Below are positions 1-7,307 of a stretch of 23,034 nucleotides of DNA, one piece after another; the stretch's first letter is position 1; each line of letters opens with the position of its first letter. The stretch comes from an uncultured Lachnospiraceae bacterium. GTDB lineage: Bacteria > Bacillota > Clostridia > Lachnospirales > Lachnospiraceae. The notes under the pieces were generated by a model. The model saw only the letters and a list, made by a program, of their open reading frames with translations, searched no databases and had not been told where the DNA came from. The translations under genes and the position numbers were made by a program. The stretch lies in the NCBI GenBank assembly GCA_910577065.1, contig CAJTLD010000008.1:1-23034 (forward strand), given 5' to 3'.

Positions 1-1778
1 TCCGTTTTGCCCTGTTTTTGATACCATACCTGATTATAGGGTATGACATTTTGAAAAAAGCGGCCAAAGGCATTTTAAACCGCCAGATATTTGATGAAAA
101 TTTTCTGATGGCGGCCGCGACCATAGGGGCGATTCTTTTAGGAGAATATACGGAAGGCGTGGCGGTTATGCTGTTTTACCAGATTGGCGAACTGTTCCAG
201 AGTTACGCCATTGGAAAAAGCCGCAAAAATATCAGCGAACTGATGGACATACGCCCGGATTATGCCAATATAGAGCGAAACGGCAGCGTAGAACAGGCCG
301 ATCCGGATGAAGTGGGGACGGGAAGCGTTATCTTAGTGCGTCCCGGTGAGAAAGTACCGATTGACGGCGTAATTATAGAGGGGGCGTCTTCACTAAATAC
401 CGGCGCCCTGACCGGGGAAAGCCTGCCGCGCGAAGTATCGCAGGGCGACGAGGTTATAAGCGGCTGCATCAATATGACAGGCGTGCTCCGGATTCGGACG
501 ACGAAAGAATTTGGCGAATCTACCGTATCAAAGATTCTGGATCTGGTTGAAAACGCAAGTTCCAGGAAATCCAGATCCGAAAACTTTATTTCCCGTTTTG
601 CAAGGGTCTATACGCCCGCTGTCTGTTATGGCGCCCTTGCGCTTGCCCTTGTGCCGCCGCTTTTAAACCTTTTCGTGTTTGGTATGCCGCCGCAGTGGGG
701 CATGTGGGTATACCGCGCGCTTACTTTTCTGGTTATCAGCTGTCCCTGCGCTCTGGTTATCAGTATTCCGCTCAGTTTTTTTGCCGGGATTGGCGGAGCA
801 GGGAATGCAGGCGTCCTTGTAAAAGGCTCCAATTATCTGGAAGCGCTTGCGTCTGCAAAATATGTGGCGTTTGATAAAACCGGGACGATGACGCAGGGCG
901 TATTCGAGGTAAACGGCATCCATCACAGTAAAATTCCGGAGGATAAGCTGCTGGAACTGGCCGCCCTGGCGGAATTGTATTCTTCCCACCCGATCAGCAA
1001 AAGCTTAAAAAAAGCTTATGGGAAGGAGCCGGACAAAAGCAGGGTGTCCGATGTGGAAGAAATCGGCGGCAACGGCGTGACGGCAAAGGTTGACGGCAGG
1101 GCTGTCGCTGTCGGAAACGGCAGGTTAATGGAACGTATGGGCATTTCATACAGGGAATGCACACAGGCCGGGACGGTGGTGCATATTGCGGTGGAAGGCA
1201 GCTACATGGGCCATATTTTAATATCCGACCGTTTAAAACCCCATGCAAAAGAAGCCGTTGCCCAGTTGAAAAAATCCGGCATAGAAAACCTTGTGATGCT
1301 TACCGGGGACAGCCGTGCCGCCGCAGAACAGACGGCGGGCGAACTGGGAATTAAAACTGTTTTTAGCGAACTGCTTCCGGAGGATAAGGTTTCAAAGACC
1401 GAAGAACTGCTTGCGCTAAAGAGTGCGAAAGAAAAACTGGCGTTTGTCGGGGACGGCATCAACGACGCCCCGGTCTTGTCAAGGGCGGATATCGGGATTG
1501 CGATGGGCGCGCTTGGTTCGGACGCCGCCATAGAAGCGGCGGATGTCGTGCTGATGGACGACGACCCGTTAAAAATTGCAAAGGCGATCCGTATCGCCAG
1601 AAAATGTATCCGGATTGTCTATGAAAATATTTACTTTGCAATTGGCGTGAAACTGCTCTGCCTGCTTTTGGGAGCGCTTGGGATTGCTAATATGTGGCTG
1701 GCTATTTTTGCGGACGTCGGCGTGATGGCGCTGGCCGTGTTAAACGCCATTCGCGCATTGTTTGTAAAAAATCTGTAA
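1..1778 (+). CDS. cadA: Zn2+/Cd2+/Pb2+-exporting P1B-type ATPase, 5' end cut by window
   Basis: This is a heavy-metal efflux ATPase of the inner membrane that pumps divalent soft metals out of the cytoplasm using ATP. The reading frame is open to the left edge (first whole codon at position 3), so the N-terminus, including any metal-binding HMA domain and the first membrane helices, lies outside the window. Visible motifs are the actuator TGES (411), the transmembrane metal site CPC (741-749), the phosphorylation motif DKTGT (873), the SHP motif of the nucleotide domain and the hinge GDGINDAP (about 1449). In the last two helices a lysine in GVKLL (1650) and an aspartate in ADVG (1713) match the conserved Lys and Asp of ZntA-type P1B-2 pumps, which argues for Zn/Cd/Pb rather than copper. 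The repressor gene follows after 10 bases and is almost certainly co-transcribed. Confidence 0.93.
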   Translation, partial: RFALFLIPYLIIGYDILKKAAKGILNRQIFDENFLMAAATIGAILLGEYTEGVAVMLFYQIGELFQSYAIGKSRKNISELMDIRPDYANIERNGSVEQADPDEVGTGSVILVRPGEKVPIDGVIIEGASSLNTGALTGESLPREVSQGDEVISGCINMTGVLRIRTTKEFGESTVSKILDLVENASSRKSRSENFISRFARVYTPAVCYGALALALVPPLLNLFVFGMPPQWGMWVYRALTFLVISCPCALVISIPLSFFAGIGGAGNAGVLVKGSNYLEALASAKYVAFDKTGTMTQGVFEVNGIHHSKIPEDKLLELAALAELYSSHPISKSLKKAYGKEPDKSRVSDVEEIGGNGVTAKVDGRAVAVGNGRLMERMGISYRECTQAGTVVHIAVEGSYMGHILISDRLKPHAKEAVAQLKKSGIENLVMLTGDSRAAAEQTAGELGIKTVFSELLPEDKVSKTEELLALKSAKEKLAFVGDGINDAPVLSRADIGIAMGALGSDAAIEAADVVLMDDDPLKIAKAIRIARKCIRIVYENIYFAIGVKLLCLLLGALGIANMWLAIFADVGVMALAVLNAIRALFVKNL

Positions 1779-1788
1779 GGAGGAGAAC

Positions 1789-2148
1789 ATGGAAAAAAAA
1801 GAAGCCGTTTGCTGCGATACCGTTGAAGTGCACGAAGAACTGTTAAAAATAGTAAACGAAACGATGCCCGAAGAAACGGAACTGTACGATCTGGCAGAAT
1901 TATTCAAAGTATTCGGGGATTCTACCCGTATCCGTATTTTATTTGTGCTGTTTGAGGCGGAGGTATGCGTCTGTGATCTGGCCGAGGCGCTTCATATGAC
2001 GCAGTCGGCGATTTCGCACCAGCTTCGCATTTTAAAACAGAACAAGCTGGTCAAGAGCAGGCGGGAAGGCAAGTCGGTATTTTATTCTCTGGCGGATTCA
2101 CATGTGCGTACGATTATTGCACAGGGGCGGGAACATATCGAAGAATAG
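1789..2148 (+). CDS. ArsR/SmtB family metal-sensing repressor (CadC/SmtB-like)
   Basis: A 119-residue winged-helix repressor that would release DNA when it binds metal. The recognition helix region reads MTQSAISHQLRILKQ followed by a wing (SRREGKSVFYSL). Two metal sites can be read. The segment EVCVCDLAE carries the CVC motif of ArsR/CadC-type alpha-3 thiolate sites, helped perhaps by the CC pair at residues 8-9. The C-terminal helix has D-x-H followed by H-x-x-E with exactly the spacing of the SmtB alpha-5 zinc ligands (Asp104, His106, His117, Glu120). The start at 1789 has AGGAGG eight bases upstream. It sits directly behind the efflux ATPase gene, the reverse of the common regulator-first order. 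Its operator should lie upstream of the ATPase, outside the window. Confidence 0.93.
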   Translation: MEKKEAVCCDTVEVHEELLKIVNETMPEETELYDLAELFKVFGDSTRIRILFVLFEAEVCVCDLAEALHMTQSAISHQLRILKQNKLVKSRREGKSVFYSLADSHVRTIIAQGREHIEE

Positions 2149-2181
2149 AGGCGCATAGGATAAAAGAAAAAGAGGTTTTTT

Positions 2182-2700
2182 ATGTTCCAGATTACGCCAA
2201 GGCTCAATTTTATGAAATTATTTTACAACAACAGGCCGCGCGCCTACGCGCAGATAGAAGGCGGCGGCAGTTATCCCCAAATTTCGGGCGCCGTAAATTT
2301 TTACAGCGTCCCGGGCGGGGGCGTGTTAATCGAAGCAGAGATATTCGGGCTGCCGGATTCGGGCAGGCCGGGTATCCCTGCTTTTTATGCGTTCCATATA
2401 CATGAGAACGGGGATTGTACGGATTCGTTTGCAAATACCGGAGGCCATTACAACCCATACCAAATGCCGCATCCCATGCATGCCGGGGATATGCCGCCGC
2501 TGCTGTCCAATGAAGGGTACGCGTGGCTGGCATTTTACGATCAGGGAATAGAACTTTACGATCTGGTTGGCAAATCCGTGCTGATCCACCGGAATGCGGA
2601 CGATTTTACATCCCAGCCTGCGGGGAATGCCGGGGATAAGATTGGATGCGGGGTTATTCGGTATGTAGACGACTGGGAGGAAGGAAGAGACAGACAGTAA
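2182..2700 (+). CDS. Cu/Zn-type superoxide dismutase family protein, no signal peptide
   Basis: A 172-residue protein with the Cu/Zn superoxide dismutase core. The ligand pattern is complete: FHIH gives the copper ligands H72 and H74, GGHYNP gives the bridging H89, HPMHAGD gives zinc ligands H97, H100 and D103, and LIHRNADD gives the last copper ligand H136. C79 (GDC) and C156 (GCGVI) match the conserved intrachain disulfide. Family knowledge predicts superoxide dismutation. There are differences: the zinc loop is short (H97 to H100, against nine residues in human SOD1), and the active-site arginine of the GNAGxR motif is a lysine (K153). No signal peptide is visible, so it should be cytoplasmic, unlike most bacterial SodC. 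It lies 33 bases after the repressor gene, with AGAGG before its ATG, and may belong to the same metal-stress operon. Confidence 0.85.
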   Translation: MFQITPRLNFMKLFYNNRPRAYAQIEGGGSYPQISGAVNFYSVPGGGVLIEAEIFGLPDSGRPGIPAFYAFHIHENGDCTDSFANTGGHYNPYQMPHPMHAGDMPPLLSNEGYAWLAFYDQGIELYDLVGKSVLIHRNADDFTSQPAGNAGDKIGCGVIRYVDDWEEGRDRQ

Positions 2701-2704
2701 CGGC

Positions 2705-2733
2705 TTTACACAGTTCAATCCATTTGATATAAT
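2705..2733 (+). promoter_or_regulatory. Strong sigma-A type promoter with extended -10
   Basis: The -35 box is TTTACA (2705-2710) and the -10 box is a perfect TATAAT (2728-2733), separated by 17 bases. A TG at 2725-2726 makes this an extended -10. Transcription would begin near 2740, about 37 bases before the first DUF4190 gene. It gives the two DUF4190 genes a promoter of their own, independent of the metal genes upstream. Confidence 0.75.
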
Positions 2734-2776
2734 GCCGATATAAAAAGCAAACAGATGAGAATGGAGGATTTGTTTC

Positions 2777-3106
2777 ATGGGTGAAGGATACGGAGATTAT
2801 CAAAAACCTTACGGGGAGCCGCAGCAAAACGGAGACGGCGGGCAGGGGATGGCGATTGCGTCTATGATACTTGGAATCGTATCGATTGTGTTATGCTGCG
2901 CCTGGTATATCAGCCTGATCTGTGCAGTTGCGGGGATTGTCCTTGGGGTCTTGCATAATAAGAAAGGCGCTAAGAGCGGAATGGCTACCGCAGGGATTGT
3001 GTGCAGCGTTATTGGAATTGTACTTACGGTTGCAGTTTGGATACTGGCGGTGATTGGCCTGGCGATGTTCGGGGAACTGGCCGGCCTGCAGGACGCTGTC
3101 TTTTGA
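2777..3106 (+). CDS. DUF4190 domain small membrane protein
   Basis: A 109-residue protein with a short polar Tyr/Gly/Gln-rich N-terminus (residues 1-24), then two hydrophobic segments (about 25-60 and 66-100) separated by a basic turn HNKKGAKSG. The repeated pattern of Gly-rich hydrophobic helices (MAIASMILGIVSIVL, GMATAGIVCSVIGIVL) is typical of DUF4190. These proteins are common in Firmicutes and Actinobacteria and have no established biochemical role. The ATG is preceded by GGAGG at 2763. The neighbouring gene encodes a second, longer DUF4190 protein, suggesting that the pair works together, perhaps as a hetero-oligomer in the membrane; that is inference. Confidence 0.85.
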   Translation: MGEGYGDYQKPYGEPQQNGDGGQGMAIASMILGIVSIVLCCAWYISLICAVAGIVLGVLHNKKGAKSGMATAGIVCSVIGIVLTVAVWILAVIGLAMFGELAGLQDAVF

Positions 3107-3151
3107 TGAAAAGGGGCAGCGCACAATACAACAGGGATTGGAGTGTAAAAG

Positions 3152-3781
3152 ATGGATAGAGACAACTTATATCCGGACAGAGAAGAACAGGGATTAAAAG
3201 AAGAACGTAATGACGTGCCTCATGAAATGCCGCAGGATGAAATGAACGGCGGAATTTACAAAGAAGGCGCGCACCAGAACCGGGGAGAATACCGTGATCC
3301 GGAAGCGGACTTCCGGAAGGAGCCGTATCAGCAGGAAACATACCGGCAGGGAACCTATCAGCAGATTTACCAGGAGCCTGGCAGCGGGGCGTACCGGCCT
3401 GCCGGGGAAGGGTTTGGAATCGCGTCCCTTGCGCTGGGAATTGCATCCATGGTGTTGTTCTGCAGCTGCCTGAATATACCGCTGGCAATCCTGGCCATTG
3501 TGTTTGGGATTATCCAGATTACGAAGCCCTCCGGCAGAAAGGGACTGGCAGCCGGCGGGATTGTGACGGCTGTCATATCTCTGATTGCGTTTGTGGTCTT
3601 TTTGATTGTACTGTGGGGAAGCACGGACTTTCGCGAAGGACTAAAGAGAGGGCTCGAACTGCAAAGAGGTCTGGAATACGAAGACAGACTGCAGGAGGAT
3701 ATTCCGGAGGATCACGACGATTGGGGAGGCGAAGATTGGATAGAAGATCCGTTTGAGGATGAGATTCCAAGGACATTTTAG
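3152..3781 (+). CDS. DUF4190 domain membrane protein with long polar flanks
   Basis: A 209-residue paralogue of the preceding gene. Residues 1-85 are polar and charged, with short repeated Gln/Tyr units (PYQQETY, RQGTYQQIYQ), and probably lie in the cytoplasm and are disordered. Two hydrophobic segments follow (about 88-122 and 131-156), joined by a basic turn KPSGRKG. The tail from residue 160 is strongly acidic (EDIPEDHDDWGGEDW). The membrane core matches DUF4190. The start at 3152 has GGAG eight bases upstream. It is separated by 45 bases from the first DUF4190 gene with no terminator between, so the two are probably one transcript. Function is unknown. Confidence 0.82.
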   Translation: MDRDNLYPDREEQGLKEERNDVPHEMPQDEMNGGIYKEGAHQNRGEYRDPEADFRKEPYQQETYRQGTYQQIYQEPGSGAYRPAGEGFGIASLALGIASMVLFCSCLNIPLAILAIVFGIIQITKPSGRKGLAAGGIVTAVISLIAFVVFLIVLWGSTDFREGLKRGLELQRGLEYEDRLQEDIPEDHDDWGGEDWIEDPFEDEIPRTF

Positions 3782-3804
3782 GAAAAAGACGGGGAAATCT
3801 CCCC

Positions 3805-3834
3805 TTGACAAACCCTGTCAGCCCCGCTTATACT
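3805..3834 (+). promoter_or_regulatory. Promoter of the T-box/ileS operon
   Basis: A perfect -35 box TTGACA (3805-3810) and a -10 box TATACT (3829-3834) are 18 bases apart. Transcription would begin near 3841, exactly where the conserved T-box leader starts. A short GGGGA/TCCCC hairpin (3791-3804) precedes it. Confidence 0.8.
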
Positions 3835-3840
3835 AACTAT

Positions 3841-4106
3841 GCGAAAGACGATGACGAAGACAGTAAGATAGTATGCCAAAATCAAAGCGAGCCGGGACGG
3901 TGAAAGCCGGTATGAGTAGCATTTATCCGAACATCACTTCTAAGTTGCAGCCCGAAATCTTATTGTACGAAAGAGAGTAAGCGCTGACGTCCATTCCCAC
4001 GTTACGGGGATCGTATATGCGGGAGGTTTCTTCCCAAGTATGTTGTAACAGGTGGTACAACGATGCAAAGCCCTTCGTCCTATTACAGGAAGAGGGCTTT
4101 TTTTTA
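3841..4106 (+). promoter_or_regulatory. T-box riboswitch, tRNA-Ile responsive
   Basis: This leader RNA senses uncharged tRNA-Ile and lets transcription continue into ileS. The 5' part (GAAAGACGATGACGAAGACAG) is the usual Stem I opening. The distal Stem I hairpin is at about 3885-3911 (AGCGAGCCGG paired with GCCGGT). The specifier is probably ATC at 3933-3935 in GAACATCACTTC, an isoleucine codon. The T-box element is at 4047-4062 (AACAGGTGGTACAACG). Its TGGT bulge (4053-4056) would pair with tRNA 3' ACCA, fitting the A73 discriminator of tRNA-Ile. The antiterminator can form from AGG (4050-4052) with CCT (4079-4081) and ACG (4060-4062) with CGT (4076-4078). Those same downstream bases form part of the terminator stem, so the two structures exclude each other. 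The specifier call is inference; the class is clear. Confidence 0.93.
4067..4105 (+). terminator. Regulated intrinsic terminator of the T-box
   Basis: AAAGCCCT (4067-4074) pairs with AGGGCTTT (4093-4100) and TCCT (4078-4081) with AGGA (4087-4090), followed by a run of eight T. It stops transcription when tRNA-Ile is charged and is disrupted when the antiterminator forms. Confidence 0.88.
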
Positions 4107-4131
4107 TCATCGAAATATAAGGAGGAAATTC

Positions 4132-7100
4132 ATGTACAACAAAGTCGAAACAAACTTAAATTTTGTGGAACGTGAAAAACAGACGGAACAGTTCTGGAAA
4201 GACAACGATATTTTCAAAAAAAGCATGGAAAACCGAAAAGGCGGCGAGACATACACATTTTACGACGGCCCGCCTACCGCAAACGGCAAGCCCCATATCG
4301 GGCATGTTTTAACCCGTGTCATCAAGGACATGATCCCAAGGTATCAGACCATGAAAGGCAAATACGTGCCGCGTAAAGCCGGATGGGATACCCACGGGCT
4401 TCCGGTGGAACTGGAAGTGGAACGCCTTTTGGGCTTGAACGGCAAAGACCAGATCGAAGCCTACGGCATGGAACCATTCTTAAAAAAATGCAAGGAATCC
4501 GTCTGGAAATACAAAGGCATGTGGGAGGATTTTTCCGGGACCGTAGGTTTTTGGGCAGATATGGACGATCCGTATGTGACCTACCACGATGATTTTATCG
4601 AGTCCGAATGGTGGGCCCTAAAGCAGATTTGGGACAAAAAGTTATTGTACAAGGGATTTAAAATTGTCCCGTACTGCCCGCGCTGCGGTACGCCGCTGTC
4701 TTCTCAGGAAGTCGCGCAGGGCTACAAGACCGTTAAAGAACGCTCTGCTATCGCGCGGTTTCCGGTTGTCGGGGAGGACGCTTACTTTCTGGCGTGGACG
4801 ACGACGCCCTGGACGCTGCCGAGCAACGTCGCGCTCTGCGTAAATCCCGACGAGACGTACTGCAAGGTGAAAGCAGCCGACGGATACGTATATTATCTGG
4901 CGAAAGCCCTGCTGGATCAGGTGCTTGGCGCGCTCTCGAAAGAAGAAGGGCAGGCGGCGTATGAAATTCTGGAGGAGTACAAGGGCACGGATCTGGAACA
5001 CAAAGAATATGCTCCGTTATTTGATTTTGCAGACAAAATCATTGAAAAGCAGCATAAAAAGGCGCATTTTATTACCTGCGACAGCTATGTTACCATGACC
5101 GACGGAACGGGAATCGTACACATTGCCCCGGCGTTCGGCGAGGACGACGCCGCAGTCGGCAGGAAATACGATCTGCCGTTTGTGCAGCTGGTCAACGGCA
5201 AGGGCGAAATGACGGAAGAGACAAACTATGCGGGCGTCTTTGTAAAAAATGCGGATCCGATGGTATTAAAGGAACTGGAAGAAAAGGGGCTGTTATTTGA
5301 CGCGCCCAAATTTGAGCACGAATACCCGCACTGCTGGCGCTGCGATACGCCGCTGATTTATTATGCACGGGAATCGTGGTTTATTAAAATGACCGCGGTG
5401 AAGGAGGATTTGATCCGCAACAACAATACGGTGAACTGGATCCCGGAATCCATCGGCAAGGGACGCTTCGGCGACTGGCTCGAAAATATCCAGGACTGGG
5501 GAATCTCAAGGAACCGTTACTGGGGGACGCCGTTAAATGTCTGGGAATGCGAATGCGGCCATCAGGACTGCGTCGGCGGAAGGGCAGAGCTTGCCGAAAA
5601 GAGCGGGGATCCTGCCGCGGCAAACGTAGAGCTGCACCGGCCGTATATTGACGGGGTTACGATCCGGTGCGGCAAATGCGGCGGCGTCATGCACCGCGTG
5701 CCGGAGGTGGTGGACTGCTGGTTTGATTCGGGCGCAATGCCGTTTGCACAGCACCATTATCCGTTTGAAAATAAGGAGCTGTTTGAGCAGCAGTTCCCGG
5801 CGCAGTTTATTTCCGAGGCGGTCGATCAGACCCGCGGGTGGTTCTACTCGCTGATGGCGGAATCGACGCTTTTATTCAATCAGTCGCCGTATGAAAACGT
5901 TATTGTGCTGGGGCATGTGCAGGATGAAAACGGGCAGAAGATGAGCAAATCCAAAGGAAATGCCGTCGATCCGTTTGACGCGCTCGAGACCTACGGCGCA
6001 GACGCAATCCGCTGGTATTTTTACATCAATTCCGCGCCGTGGCTGCCGAACCGGTTTCACGGGAAAGCCGTACAGGAAGGGCAGCGCAAATTTATGGGCA
6101 CGCTCTGGAATACGTATGCGTTTTTCGTGCTGTACGCTAATATCGACGGGTTTGACGCGGGCAAATACGAGCTTTGCTATGATAAATTATCGGTGATGGA
6201 CAAGTGGCTGTTGTCCAAATTAAACAGCCTGGTTTCGGACGTGGATACTAACCTGGGCAATTACCGCATTCCGGAAGCGGCGCGCGCGCTGGACGGCTTT
6301 GTGGACGAGATGAGCAACTGGTATGTCAGAAGAAGCCGCGAGCGTTTCTGGGCAAAAGGCATGGAGCAGGACAAAATCAACGCGTATATGACGCTTTATA
6401 CCGCGCTTGTCACCGTGGCAAAATGCGCCGCGCCGATGATCCCGTTTATGGCGGAGGATATCTACCGGAACCTGGTAGGAAACGTAAACCCGGGCGCGCC
6501 GGAAAGCGTGCATCTTTGTGATTTCCCGGCGGCGGATACGTCCGTCATTGACAGGGAACTGGAAGCGGATATGGAAGCGGTTTTAAAAGTAGTCGTGCTC
6601 GGGCGCGCCTGCCGCAACGCCGCCAATATGAAAAACCGCCAGCCGATCGGAACGATGTATGTCAAGGCGCCGTTTGTACTTTCCGCGTTTTATACCGAAA
6701 TCATTGCGGAAGAATTAAACGTAAAGCGCGTGGAATTTTCCGACGACGTCAGCGCATATACGAGTTATTCTTTTAAACCGCAGCTTCGCACCGTAGGGCC
6801 GAAATACGGCAAATATTTAGGGCAGATTAAGGCGGCTTTGTCCGAACTGGACGGCAATGCGGCAATGAATGAACTAAAGTCCTCCGGCATGCTTAAACTT
6901 GACAGTATCGGGGAAAATATTGTATTATTAGAGGAAGATCTGCTCATTACCATGACACAGGCCGAAGGGTATGTAACGGACCAGGATCACGACGTTACGG
7001 TTGTGCTGGATACGAACCTGACAGCGGAATTGATAGAAGAAGGGTTTGTCCGTGAGCTGATCAGTAAAATTCAGACAATGCGCAAGGAAGCAGGGTTTGA

Positions 7101-7302
7101 AGTGACAGATAAAATTACAGTTTCTTACCGGGCAGAGGAAAAGGCCGACGGGATTTTTTCGCGCAACAAAGAGCAGATTGCGGCGGAAACTCTGGCAGAA
7201 GATATCATGACCGACAAGCTTGGCGGTTATGAAAAAGAGTGGAATATCAACGGCGAGCGTGTCAGCCTCGAAGTAAAGAAACTGGATAAGGAGGAAATCT
7301 GA
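4132..7302 (+). CDS. ileS: Isoleucine--tRNA ligase, type 2 (IleS2-like)
   Basis: A 1056-residue class I aminoacyl-tRNA synthetase that charges tRNA-Ile in the cytoplasm. HIGH is at residues 55-58 and KMSKS at 603-607. The segment GWDTHGLPVELEVE and the Cys pairs CPRC, CWRC, CECGHQDC and CGKC mark the catalytic and editing regions. The length (about 1050 rather than 930), the sequence around YCPRCGTPLSSQEVAQGYK, and the lack of a C-terminal cysteine zinc finger point to the eukaryote-like type 2 enzyme, a group known for reduced mupirocin sensitivity. The start at 4132 has GGAGG eight bases before it; the frame is open further upstream to 4063, but that would run through the T-box terminator. 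It is followed after 5 bases by glycogen phosphorylase. Confidence 0.96.
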   Translation: MYNKVETNLNFVEREKQTEQFWKDNDIFKKSMENRKGGETYTFYDGPPTANGKPHIGHVLTRVIKDMIPRYQTMKGKYVPRKAGWDTHGLPVELEVERLLGLNGKDQIEAYGMEPFLKKCKESVWKYKGMWEDFSGTVGFWADMDDPYVTYHDDFIESEWWALKQIWDKKLLYKGFKIVPYCPRCGTPLSSQEVAQGYKTVKERSAIARFPVVGEDAYFLAWTTTPWTLPSNVALCVNPDETYCKVKAADGYVYYLAKALLDQVLGALSKEEGQAAYEILEEYKGTDLEHKEYAPLFDFADKIIEKQHKKAHFITCDSYVTMTDGTGIVHIAPAFGEDDAAVGRKYDLPFVQLVNGKGEMTEETNYAGVFVKNADPMVLKELEEKGLLFDAPKFEHEYPHCWRCDTPLIYYARESWFIKMTAVKEDLIRNNNTVNWIPESIGKGRFGDWLENIQDWGISRNRYWGTPLNVWECECGHQDCVGGRAELAEKSGDPAAANVELHRPYIDGVTIRCGKCGGVMHRVPEVVDCWFDSGAMPFAQHHYPFENKELFEQQFPAQFISEAVDQTRGWFYSLMAESTLLFNQSPYENVIVLGHVQDENGQKMSKSKGNAVDPFDALETYGADAIRWYFYINSAPWLPNRFHGKAVQEGQRKFMGTLWNTYAFFVLYANIDGFDAGKYELCYDKLSVMDKWLLSKLNSLVSDVDTNLGNYRIPEAARALDGFVDEMSNWYVRRSRERFWAKGMEQDKINAYMTLYTALVTVAKCAAPMIPFMAEDIYRNLVGNVNPGAPESVHLCDFPAADTSVIDRELEADMEAVLKVVVLGRACRNAANMKNRQPIGTMYVKAPFVLSAFYTEIIAEELNVKRVEFSDDVSAYTSYSFKPQLRTVGPKYGKYLGQIKAALSELDGNAAMNELKSSGMLKLDSIGENIVLLEEDLLITMTQAEGYVTDQDHDVTVVLDTNLTAELIEEGFVRELISKIQTMRKEAGFEVTDKITVSYRAEEKADGIFSRNKEQIAAETLAEDIMTDKLGGYEKEWNINGERVSLEVKKLDKEEI

Positions 7303-7307
7303 CGTTT

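Noticed and set aside
3791..3804. GGGGA/TCCCC hairpin after the second DUF4190 gene as a terminator
   Set aside because: The stem is only five pairs and no T-run follows, as the -35 box of the next promoter begins at once.
4063..4131. In-frame extension of ileS to an ATG at 4063
   Set aside because: It would translate the T-box terminator hairpin; the ATG at 4132 has GGAGG at good spacing and gives a normal IleRS N-terminus.
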